From NCBI GenBank assembly GCA_965368335.1, contig CBDUMN010000062.1:1-20213 (forward strand): a stretch of 20,213 nucleotides of DNA. Reading direction: 5' to 3'. The notes under the pieces were generated by a model. That model did not search any database and was not told the DNA's origin. It was given only the letters and a program-made list of their open reading frames with translations. The DNA is from CBDUMN01 sp965368335 (GTDB lineage: Bacteria; Pseudomonadota; Alphaproteobacteria; Rhodospirillales; JAPHRK01). A program made the position numbers and the translations under genes. Each line of letters opens with the position of its first letter. Positions within the stretch are counted from its first letter, which is position 1. This document shows positions 14,626 through 20,213 of this stretch, piece after piece.

Positions 14626-15690
14626 ATGGACTTCCTGGCTATGGAGATTGGGTTGGACGCGCAGACGATCAAACAGGCGATTCGTGATAAAGCGGCCGAA
14701 ATCGGCTTTTGTGAGACTGCCTTCGCGCCTGCCGCGACCACTCAGGGTCAGCAGGAGAACCTGGCGCAATACATCGAAGAGGGGCGGTACGGCGACATGG
14801 CCTGGATGCCCGATACCCGTGAGCGTCGGTCCTCGCCGACGGCTTTGTGGGAAGATGTCAAATCGGTGATTGTGCTGGGCACAAACTACGGGCCCGATTT
14901 CGATCCCCTCGCCGTCACCGAGCAAAAAGACCGGGCGGCGATCAGCTGTTACGCCAAGGGTAAGGACTATCACGACCCAGTTAAGAAGAAACTCAAAAGG
15001 CTGGCCCGCTGGATGGTCGAAGAATTCGGCTGCGAGCTGAAGGTTTTCGTCGACACCGCGCCTGTCATGGAAAAGCCCCTGGCCTCTTTGTCGGGTCTGG
15101 GCTGGCAGGGCAAACATACCAATCTGGTGTCCCGGCGTTTCGGGTCCTGGCTGTTCCTTGCTGAGATCTACACGACCCTCGACTTGCCGCCCGACCGGCC
15201 CGAGGCCGACCACTGCGGTTCCTGCACGGCCTGTATCGACGCCTGCCCGACCGGCGCTTTGACCGTGCCCTATCAGATTAACGGCAGCGCCTGCATCTCC
15301 TATCTCACCATCGAACACAAAGGGCCGATTGCAGAAAAGTATCGGGAAGGGATGGGTAACTGGATTTACGGCTGCGATGAATGCCTCGCCGTTTGCCCCT
15401 GGACCAAATTCGCCAAGCCGACGGAAGAGGAAATTTACAGACCCAGGCCCCAGACCATGGCGCCTGAGCTCGAAAAAATTGCGGTGCTGGACGATGGGGC
15501 TTTTCGGGAGATGTTCAAAGGATCGCCGATCAAGCGTTCGGGACGCGACAGGATCGTTCGCAATACCATGATCGCCATGGGTAACAGTGGAGATGCTTCG
15601 TTTAAACATATTGTCCGGGTCTTGCTGGATGATGAAAATGAAGCCGTGCGTGAGGCGGCGTCCTGGGCGTTAAAAAAATTGGAAAACTAG
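14626..15690 (+). CDS. queG: Epoxyqueuosine reductase QueG
   Basis: QueG reduces epoxyqueuosine in tRNA to queuosine using cobalamin and two 4Fe-4S clusters, the last step of the pathway. The 354 residues show DTAPVMEKPLA (catalytic Asp at 143) and GLGWQGKHTNL in the cobalamin-binding region, a first ferredoxin motif CGSCTACIDACPTG at about 198-211, CISYLTIEHKG, and a second motif CDECLAVCPW. A helical, HEAT-like C-terminal tail follows (NSGDASFKHIVRVLLDDENE). ATG 14626 is used; an ATG at 14641 is possible. It diverges from queC. Its TAG stop is part of a degenerate copy of the dispersed palindrome. Confidence 0.96.
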   Translation: MDFLAMEIGLDAQTIKQAIRDKAAEIGFCETAFAPAATTQGQQENLAQYIEEGRYGDMAWMPDTRERRSSPTALWEDVKSVIVLGTNYGPDFDPLAVTEQKDRAAISCYAKGKDYHDPVKKKLKRLARWMVEEFGCELKVFVDTAPVMEKPLASLSGLGWQGKHTNLVSRRFGSWLFLAEIYTTLDLPPDRPEADHCGSCTACIDACPTGALTVPYQINGSACISYLTIEHKGPIAEKYREGMGNWIYGCDECLAVCPWTKFAKPTEEEIYRPRPQTMAPELEKIAVLDDGAFREMFKGSPIKRSGRDRIVRNTMIAMGNSGDASFKHIVRVLLDDENEAVREAASWALKKLEN

Positions 15691-15706
15691 GGCCAGGACC
15701 CATTAG
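15687..15706. repeat. Dispersed palindrome, degenerate copy 3
   Basis: CTAGGGCCAGGACCCATTAG keeps the CAGGACCC half of the repeat core and differs at one core position (GGGCC for GGGTC), so its arms pair imperfectly. The TAG stop codon of queG (15688-15690) lies within it. Confidence 0.65.
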
Positions 15707-15754
15707 TCCAATCCGTTCTGCGTCCGCACCGAGTCGCTCAATGGAGGAGAACCC

Positions 15755-15895
15755 ATGCTTTCGCTTCGGCCCTGCGCCGCAAGGACGAAAAAAGCGTTTT
15801 CTGACCTGCCCACACTGAAGCCGGATAAACGATTAAAAAAGAAGCCGCCGGGTAAACCCCGGCGGCTGCAGTTTCAGGAGAAATTTAACCGATGA
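15755..15895 (+). CDS. Possible small basic protein (46 residues)
   Basis: An ATG at 15755 preceded by GGAGGAG (15743-15749, 5 nt spacing) opens a 46-codon frame to TGA 15893. The product would be very basic (about a third Lys and Arg; segments such as KPDKRLKKKPPGKPRR) with one cysteine. The strong ribosome binding site is the main support. Against it, the frame spans a GC-rich hairpin that looks like the terminator of the opposite strand, and I recognise no family. The rest of the 15691-15964 gap shows only this terminator. Confidence 0.28.
   Translation: MLSLRPCAARTKKAFSDLPTLKPDKRLKKKPPGKPRRLQFQEKFNR
15830..15867 (-). terminator. Rho-independent terminator of the P19 gene
   Basis: A perfect 10-bp GC-rich stem (15843-15852 with 15858-15867; arm AGCCGCCGGG) and a 5-nt loop are followed on the minus strand by TTCTTTTTTAATC. 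It lies about 100 bp past the P19 stop and would end the iron uptake locus. Confidence 0.85.
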
Positions 15896-15964
15896 CCGGG
15901 CGATCTTGGACCGTTCGGTCTTTGGCAAAAACGATGCGGACGGCTGCGTCCGTGTCGAGGCCGC

Positions 15965-16501
15965 CTAGTAGCCGCCCTTTTTGCCCGCACCGGCGTATAC
16001 GAAATCCCAAGAGGTGCTGAACGGCGCCCACCATTTGCCGACGCCCGTTTCTTTGTCGGTGTGGCGCAGGAAGCCCTGTTCGGCGGGAGAGGCGATGTTA
16101 AATGTCACGCGATATTTGCCCGCTCCGTCCATTTTGATATTTTGTCCATAGTGGGGGCCGTCGGAGGCGCACATGGGTAGTAGCAGACCCACTTCCGACC
16201 ACTCGGAATCCAGCTTTTCAATTTTATAGGTCACATTCATAAAGGGCATCCATTCGCCCTCGCCAAAGCCGTTGTTGTTGCCTTTGATGGCGTGAATGTC
16301 AGCTTCCAGATGAATGTCCGTCGGCCCTTGTGAGGGAAGGATGGGCTCCATCTGCACTGCCTGGAGGTAGACGGCCGCGATTTCCATGCCGTTTTTCTCG
16401 ATCGGTTCGCCAATGGCGACTTCAGCTGCTTGGGCCGATGCTGTGGAGAGCAGGACGCCTGCGACGGCGAGGCCGGTGAGGGTTTTCGTAAAGTTCTTCA
16501 T
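15965..16501 (-). CDS. P19-type periplasmic high-affinity iron transport protein
   Basis: A 178-residue exported protein of the P19/Tp34/FtrA family, which binds iron or copper in the periplasm and works with FTR1-type permeases. The signal peptide covers residues 1-25, cleaved after AQA or QAA. Family features seen are GEPIEKNGMEIAAVYLQAVQM, HLEADIHAIKGN, GEWMPFMNVTYKIE, the Met/His-rich LPMCASDGPHYGQN, and FLRHTDKETGVGKWW, with a WDFVYAGAGKKGGY end. The conserved His and Met residues of the metal sites are present. It has its own promoter and Fur-like box upstream and a strong terminator downstream, so it can be made separately from the FTR1 operon. Confidence 0.92.
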   Translation of the reverse strand: MKNFTKTLTGLAVAGVLLSTASAQAAEVAIGEPIEKNGMEIAAVYLQAVQMEPILPSQGPTDIHLEADIHAIKGNNNGFGEGEWMPFMNVTYKIEKLDSEWSEVGLLLPMCASDGPHYGQNIKMDGAGKYRVTFNIASPAEQGFLRHTDKETGVGKWWAPFSTSWDFVYAGAGKKGGY

Positions 16502-16544
16502 GTTCCATCCCTTAGGTGTTGCAATTCAAAATCAGAGGAGATGG

Positions 16545-16577
16545 TGCGAATGATAGTGAGAATCGTTCGCATGTCAA
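16545..16577 (-). promoter_or_regulatory. P19 promoter covered by a Fur-like box
   Basis: On the minus strand, TTGACA (16577-16572), a 16-bp spacer and TATCAT (16555-16550) make a near-consensus promoter. A palindrome with arms TGCGAATGAT (16545-16554) and ATCGTTCGCA (16562-16571), with one mismatch around a 7-nt centre, covers the spacer and -10. It resembles Fur boxes (AATGATAnTGAGAATC type). Iron-dependent repression is inferred. Confidence 0.78.
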
Positions 16578-16615
16578 TAATCTTTTAGATATGGGGTGAT
16601 TCTTTGCGCATTTTC

Positions 16616-18070
16616 CTAAAGCCCGAAAATGGCGGGCCACCAAGCGAGGCCGACAAGCGCGCTGCCAAAAAGGCCGGGGGCCAAAGGTAGCCAGGCAAGT
16701 CGAGCTTCAATGCCTTGATTGCGGATGATCCGGTATCCGAGCCGGATGCTCCAAAGAAGCGCGGCCATGAAAACCGCCCCTTTGACCCAACCGATCTGTT
16801 CGTTCGTTAGCCCCAATGGTGCGAGGCCGTTAAACAGTTCCGCGCCGAGCCCGATAATCAGTGAGACCATGGCGATGGGGGCATACTGATACCCAAGTTC
16901 GACGAACCGCGCCTTGAAGGTTCGGGCGGCGCCCAGTTTTCCGGTTAGCCATGTGGCCATTGCCGTGGTGAGAGAAAGTGTTGCGGCAAACAGCGCCATA
17001 AAGCCGGTCATGAAGAGAACAATGGAGAAGAAATCGATCCAGCCGAACACCTCTCGGCGTTCGGGGTGAACGACCATCAGCCAGGATGGCCCCGGGTCGC
17101 CGATCCAATACATCTCATTTTCGATAAACCATGTCGCCAGGGCGAGACGCATGTCCTGGTAGTGCGGCAAAATCAGCCAGAGGAAGCCGCCGATGGCGAC
17201 GCCGGTTCCCAAGAAGAAAAACCAGATTTCGGATGGGTTGGGATTGCGTTGATGAATTTCCTCCACCTCCCGTCCGGGCGGGCGGAACTGGAACGCGACC
17301 CCGCCCTTGGCGTTCGGGTTGACGCAGCGGAAGCATTCGATGCAATGGCGGGATTCTTCCTTGCGCGTCAGGTCGATCATGGTTGGGCAAACGCCCTTTT
17401 CCGTCCAGGCGTCGCCGCCTGATCGTTTGACCTTGGGCCGGAACTGCACCGCTCCAATGCGTGAGAAAACGCCGAGCAGCAGGCCGATGGGGCACATGTG
17501 GCGACACCAGGCGCGCTTTTTCCGGCCATAGACAAACCCAATGACGATAGCGGCGAGCATGGTGCCGCCGAAAACTTCGGCGATGGCTTCCGGGTGATCC
17601 CGCACCCCCACCGTTTGGCCCAATATGGTGATGAACAGGAAGCTTAAAATCGGCGTGCCTTCCCACTTGAGCCAGCGGGGAATGGCTCTTTGTAGCCCTT
17701 TCTTGTTGGCCCATTCAGATGCAGCGCCCATGGGACAGAGCAGTCCGCACCAGCTGCGGCCGGTAAAAATCACCGAAAGAAAGACCAGAGGAAACCATAG
17801 CCCCCACATGGCGTAATTGGCGAAAGTGGTGAAGTGGGTGAGCGGCGTTGCCGTTTCGGGTGGGTCCGGCAGAAAGGCGGGAACCAAAACAACCGCAAGG
17901 AAAAACACGAACATAAAGCCGTGAATCCAGACCAGCTTATCTTTGTGGCGATAGAAAAAGCGCTCGACCGGGAGCGACATTCTTTTCAGCAAAGAACCTT
18001 CCGCCGGGCTGTAGGTGGCGGAGGGCGGTGTTGATTGGGTTGTCGTTTCGGGGTCGTGAAACATTATCAT
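16616..18070 (-). CDS. Polyferredoxin-like 4Fe-4S membrane protein of the ferrous iron uptake system (FtrD-like)
   Basis: A 484-residue membrane protein with NosR/CcoG-like cysteine motifs: WCGLLCPMGAASEW near residue 107, WCRHMCPIGLLLG near 187, and CIECFRCVNPNA starting at C243. These are expected to bind 4Fe-4S clusters. About five to seven hydrophobic segments flank them, near residues 50-70, 85-105, 140-165, 170-185, 290-310, 350-375 and 390-470. In FtrABCD-type systems such proteins are thought to handle electrons for iron transport. Its start overlaps the FTR1 stop by 4 bp (ATGA). No cupredoxin-like FtrB gene is seen in the locus. Confidence 0.87.
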   Translation of the reverse strand: MIMFHDPETTTQSTPPSATYSPAEGSLLKRMSLPVERFFYRHKDKLVWIHGFMFVFFLAVVLVPAFLPDPPETATPLTHFTTFANYAMWGLWFPLVFLSVIFTGRSWCGLLCPMGAASEWANKKGLQRAIPRWLKWEGTPILSFLFITILGQTVGVRDHPEAIAEVFGGTMLAAIVIGFVYGRKKRAWCRHMCPIGLLLGVFSRIGAVQFRPKVKRSGGDAWTEKGVCPTMIDLTRKEESRHCIECFRCVNPNAKGGVAFQFRPPGREVEEIHQRNPNPSEIWFFFLGTGVAIGGFLWLILPHYQDMRLALATWFIENEMYWIGDPGPSWLMVVHPERREVFGWIDFFSIVLFMTGFMALFAATLSLTTAMATWLTGKLGAARTFKARFVELGYQYAPIAMVSLIIGLGAELFNGLAPLGLTNEQIGWVKGAVFMAALLWSIRLGYRIIRNQGIEARLAWLPLAPGLFGSALVGLAWWPAIFGL

Positions 18071-19284
18071 TCAGCCGCCCCTGAGGCCTTCGCCAAAGTG
18101 CGCCGTTTATGTGCGAACCAGAGAAGGGCGAAGGGGAGTGGAGCCAGGAGCAAGGCCTGGGCCGCAACGCTTTCCAGCGTGGGGAAAAGTCCGGCCCATG
18201 GAAGGTTCGGTATCCAGGAGATTGGCGTAATGCCGACCCATCCGGCCTCCTGGAGCTCAAGCATTCCCTTGCCTGCGAATATTACGGAGAGGACGTAGAG
18301 TAAAAGAGCCGTGGCCGAAAAGAAGACGCCTAGCGGCAGTTTGATCGAGGCGGTCCGCATGGCCCAGTAAAGTCCCGCCAAAACAATGACGGCGGCGATG
18401 AAACCGCTGAAAATGGCCGAGGTCTGTCCGTCACTTCCCGCCATTAGGGCCTGATAGAAGAGGACGGTTTCGGCCCCTTCGCGGTAGACGGCGAGAAAGG
18501 CGGCGAACGAAAGGGCGAAAAGACTGTTGCCGTCGAGCGCCTTGTCGATTTGCTTGCGGACGTAAGCCTGCCAGCGCTCGGCTTCCCGTTTGGCGAATAG
18601 CCAATAGCTCACATAAAACAAAACGCCAGCAGCGATCAGCATGGTGACGCCTTCAAGCGCCTCCTGCCCCTGACCGGATATTTTGAAAAGGGATTGCAGG
18701 GCCCAGGCGGTTGCCGCACTGGCGACCAGGGCGAGAAGAACGCCTGACCAGATATGGCGAATCTTATCGGTTGCGCCGGAGCGACGGAGATAAGCCGTCA
18801 GCGCCGTTACCACGAGCATGGCTTCGAAGCCTTCGCGAACCAGGATAAGGAAAGCCTGTATGGCGACGCTCCAGAAGCCGCTTTCGGCTTGCGACTGCTG
18901 CGCGGCTTGGGCGCTGGCCGTCTCTTCGAGCTTCTGGCGCAGGGCTGCCCAGGCGGTGGCCACTGTTTCCCTTTTTTCGCCTTTCATGGCATGGCCGATG
19001 GTTTGGGCGAACAGGGACTCGATAACGGTTTTAAGGTTTCCGTCCTTTAGGCCAACGGCCATTTCCATGCCGGAACCTTCAAACACGTCAAAATAAAGAT
19101 CGGAAAACGCCTCGCCCGTTTCATCGCCTAATACCGGATCGTAAGCAGCCAGGGCCGCCTCGCCTCCTTCGATGATTTCGGCGACGACGGCTGAAAAATC
19201 GACGGAGGCTTTTTCATCGGCGGCGGAAGCCGGAAAAGTCAAAAAAGTGAGGAAGATGAAAATGGCGGCGCGAAGAGACGTCAT
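18067..19284 (-). CDS. FTR1 family iron permease
   Basis: A 405-residue iron permease. A signal peptide (residues 1-21, cleaved after ASA) is followed by a periplasmic helical domain (about 25-135) and then seven predicted membrane segments. The two iron-translocating motifs of the family are intact: REGFE at 150-154 and REGAE at 268-272. The periplasmic domain contains LYFDVFEGSGMEMAV, which resembles AYFGVFESTKMEAAM in the small protein encoded just upstream, so the two domains are probably related. It overlaps the upstream gene and the downstream polyferredoxin gene by 4 bp each. In related systems it imports iron that P19-like proteins deliver. Confidence 0.95.
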   Translation of the reverse strand: MTSLRAAIFIFLTFLTFPASAADEKASVDFSAVVAEIIEGGEAALAAYDPVLGDETGEAFSDLYFDVFEGSGMEMAVGLKDGNLKTVIESLFAQTIGHAMKGEKRETVATAWAALRQKLEETASAQAAQQSQAESGFWSVAIQAFLILVREGFEAMLVVTALTAYLRRSGATDKIRHIWSGVLLALVASAATAWALQSLFKISGQGQEALEGVTMLIAAGVLFYVSYWLFAKREAERWQAYVRKQIDKALDGNSLFALSFAAFLAVYREGAETVLFYQALMAGSDGQTSAIFSGFIAAVIVLAGLYWAMRTASIKLPLGVFFSATALLLYVLSVIFAGKGMLELQEAGWVGITPISWIPNLPWAGLFPTLESVAAQALLLAPLPFALLWFAHKRRTLAKASGAAE

Positions 19285-19709
19285 CGATTGACCCTGAAGA
19301 CTTCTTTGGGAATCCCTGCTGCATCGAGTTGACCGGCATCGGCTAGCAAAAGCCCCTTCAGTTCTTCTGTCAGTTCTTTAATTTCCTGTGTGGTTTTGCC
19401 CTTTTTGATCGCTTTTCGGATGCCGCCAAATCGGCGTTCTACCTTAAAGGTGTGTTTTGCGCCGATTTCGGTGCGCATGGCGGCTTCCATCTTGGTGCTC
19501 TCGAAAACGCCGAAATAGGCGTGGAGGATCGCTTTCTTAGCGCCCTTGGCGTCACCCTCGCGATAGAGAACCTCAGCCTGATCGAGGGCCGCGTTGACCT
19601 GTCCGGCAACGCCGGTCCAGTAGGTTTGTCCTAGGGGTTGGTCCGCCGTAGCCGGAGACAGAAAGAGTAAAGGTGCAAGGGCGAGAAAAAGTGAAGCGAA
19701 GCGTTTCAT
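19281..19709 (-). CDS. Small periplasmic protein related to the FTR1 periplasmic domain
   Basis: A 142-residue exported protein with a signal peptide (residues 1-22, ending ATA before DQPLGQTYW). The mature part is helical: VNAALDQAEVLYREGDAKGA, then ILHAYFGVFESTKMEAAMRT and a lysine-rich region with FKVERRFGGIRKAIKKGK. The AYFGVFE...ME pattern matches the periplasmic domain of the FTR1 gene directly downstream, so it looks like a free-standing paralogue of that domain. It heads a three-gene operon with FTR1 and the polyferredoxin. A role in presenting iron to the permease is plausible but inferred. Confidence 0.8.
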   Translation of the reverse strand: MKRFASLFLALAPLLFLSPATADQPLGQTYWTGVAGQVNAALDQAEVLYREGDAKGAKKAILHAYFGVFESTKMEAAMRTEIGAKHTFKVERRFGGIRKAIKKGKTTQEIKELTEELKGLLLADAGQLDAAGIPKEVFRVNR

Positions 19710-19745
19710 GAGTCCATAGCAAAATTATGGGTATTTGGCTCCGCA

Positions 19746-19774
19746 AATGATAACGACTATCATTAACATTGCAA
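19746..19774 (-). promoter_or_regulatory. Promoter of the FTR1 operon covered by a Fur-like box
   Basis: On the minus strand, TTGCAA (19774-19769), a 16-bp spacer and TATCAT (19752-19747) form a promoter like that of P19. The palindrome AATGATA-ACGAC-TATCATT (19746-19764) covers the spacer and -10 and resembles a Fur box. A further AATCATTATT-like element lies near 19786-19795. Iron repression is inferred. Confidence 0.78.
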
Positions 19775-19808
19775 GGGAAAATAAGAATCATTATTAAGAT
19801 GGCCGTGG

Positions 19809-19827
19809 AATGGGTCCTGACCTTAGA
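19809..19827. repeat. Dispersed palindrome, degenerate copy 4
   Basis: AATGGGTCCTGACCTTAGA is the reverse-orientation core (TCTAAGGTCAGGACCCATT on the minus strand). The TAA stop codon of the ABM-fold gene (19825-19823) lies inside it, as the queG stop does in copy 3. Confidence 0.65.
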
Positions 19828-20155
19828 GGCTGTAAGCTCGTTCGACCTTGGCGACCCGAAGGGCGAAATCTGCATACCAGGTTTCCCGCCCATGTTTGCG
19901 GGCCTCGCTATGTGCCGTATCGTTTTTCCAGGCCCGGATGCTTTCTTCATCAGTCCAGTAGGAAACGGTGATCCCATGTCCTTGCGGGTCACGGACTGAT
20001 TCAATGCCCAAAAAACCCGGTTGCCGGGCTGCGCGTTCGACCATCGCCTCGGCCATGGCGCTGTAGCCGGTTTCGTCTTCATTGGTTCGAACGGAAGGAA
20101 AAATAACCGCATAATAAGGAGGTTCCGGCAGCTTAACGGGAAAACAGGCGCTCAT
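19823..20155 (-). CDS. ABM-fold antibiotic biosynthesis monooxygenase-like protein
   Basis: A 110-residue protein of the ABM fold. Characteristic stretches are YYAVIFPSVRTNED, MVERAARQPGFLGIESVRD, GITVSYWTDEESIRAWKND and GRETWYADFALRVAKVERAY. Members include small heme- or quinone-acting monooxygenases and many proteins of unknown substrate; an iron or heme link here rests only on proximity. ATG 20155 has a weak ribosome binding site (AGGCTGTAA). Its stop lies in a copy of the dispersed palindrome, and the FTR1 operon promoter follows 49 bp later. Confidence 0.85.
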   Translation of the reverse strand: MSACFPVKLPEPPYYAVIFPSVRTNEDETGYSAMAEAMVERAARQPGFLGIESVRDPQGHGITVSYWTDEESIRAWKNDTAHSEARKHGRETWYADFALRVAKVERAYSL

Positions 20156-20213
20156 TTACAGCCTGTGTGAAAACGTAAGTTTTGTTTTGTATAATGGCCG
20201 TATCGCAATGATA
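20156..20213. promoter_or_regulatory. Control region upstream of the ABM gene, cut by the window edge
   Basis: It contains TATAAT (20190-20195, plus strand), which has GTGAAA 17 bp before it. On the minus strand TATACA overlaps the same place, a possible -10 for the ABM gene. The last bases, AATGATA at 20207-20213, match the left arm of the 19746 Fur-like box, so a third box may continue beyond the window. Confidence 0.35.

Noticed and set aside
14569..15609. 346-codon open frame on the minus strand
   Set aside because: It is antisense to queG, which has all its cofactor motifs; the reverse frame has no recognisable domain and arises from codon bias.
15890..15964. Open frames on both strands past the P19 stop (for example one reading LDTDAAVRIVFAKDRTVQ on the minus strand)
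   Set aside because: The P19 protein ends with its usual GKKGGY, no start or ribosome binding site fits the extra frame, and the plus strand is equally open. I treat it as chance.
1..20213. CRISPR array, tRNA, rRNA, insertion sequence or integrase
   Set aside because: No regularly spaced direct repeats, no cloverleaf-like stretch with CCA-end features, and no transposase or integrase motifs were seen in any frame.

Overview
The window looks like a chromosomal segment of an alphaproteobacterium, probably of the Rhodospirillales type. A DUF1150 gene (a family largely confined to Alphaproteobacteria), moderately GC-rich codon use, a QueE with the CX14CX2C cysteine pattern and Fur-type iron boxes all point that way. 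No phage, transposase, CRISPR array, tRNA or rRNA is visible, and no gene-free stretch exceeds about 300 bases. All coordinates and motifs were read by eye; no database search was possible.

Layout. 1-1302 (minus): the N-terminal half of a siroheme nitrite/sulfite reductase, cut by the left edge, preceded by an AT-rich spacer with inverted repeats and a DUF1150 gene. 1484-2529: a TetR regulator and a divergent small membrane protein, with twin 16-bp operators between them. 2482-4807 (minus): a lysine-rich small protein overlapping a TPR-OGT glycosyltransferase. 4989-6678 (plus): a secreted protein of unknown function and a PEP mutase/isocitrate lyase family enzyme.

6739-15690 is a queuosine island. 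queA-tgt-queF (plus) overlap by 4 bp each. queC-queE-queD form a tight minus-strand operon, and queG diverges from queC. Together they cover every dedicated step from 7,8-dihydroneopterin triphosphate to queuosine in tRNA. GTP cyclohydrolase I (folE), which supplies that precursor, is not in the window. The two que blocks are separated by a periplasmic binding-like protein, a 105-aa unknown and a FIST-GGDEF diguanylate cyclase. The cyclase gene is bracketed by two copies of a palindrome (core GGGTCAGGACCC). Just beyond the left copy lies a decayed second copy of the queD 3' end, so this segment has probably been rearranged. Two further, less perfect copies of the palindrome overlap the stop codons of queG and of the last gene in the window.

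15965-19709 (minus) is a ferrous iron uptake locus. It holds a periplasmic helical protein, an FTR1 permease and a polyferredoxin, overlapping by 4 bp each, then a separately promoted P19-type periplasmic iron protein. Both transcription units start at sigma70-like promoters with a 16-bp spacer and a TATCAT -10 that is covered by a Fur-like box, so iron control is likely. A small ABM-fold monooxygenase gene precedes the locus at the right edge.
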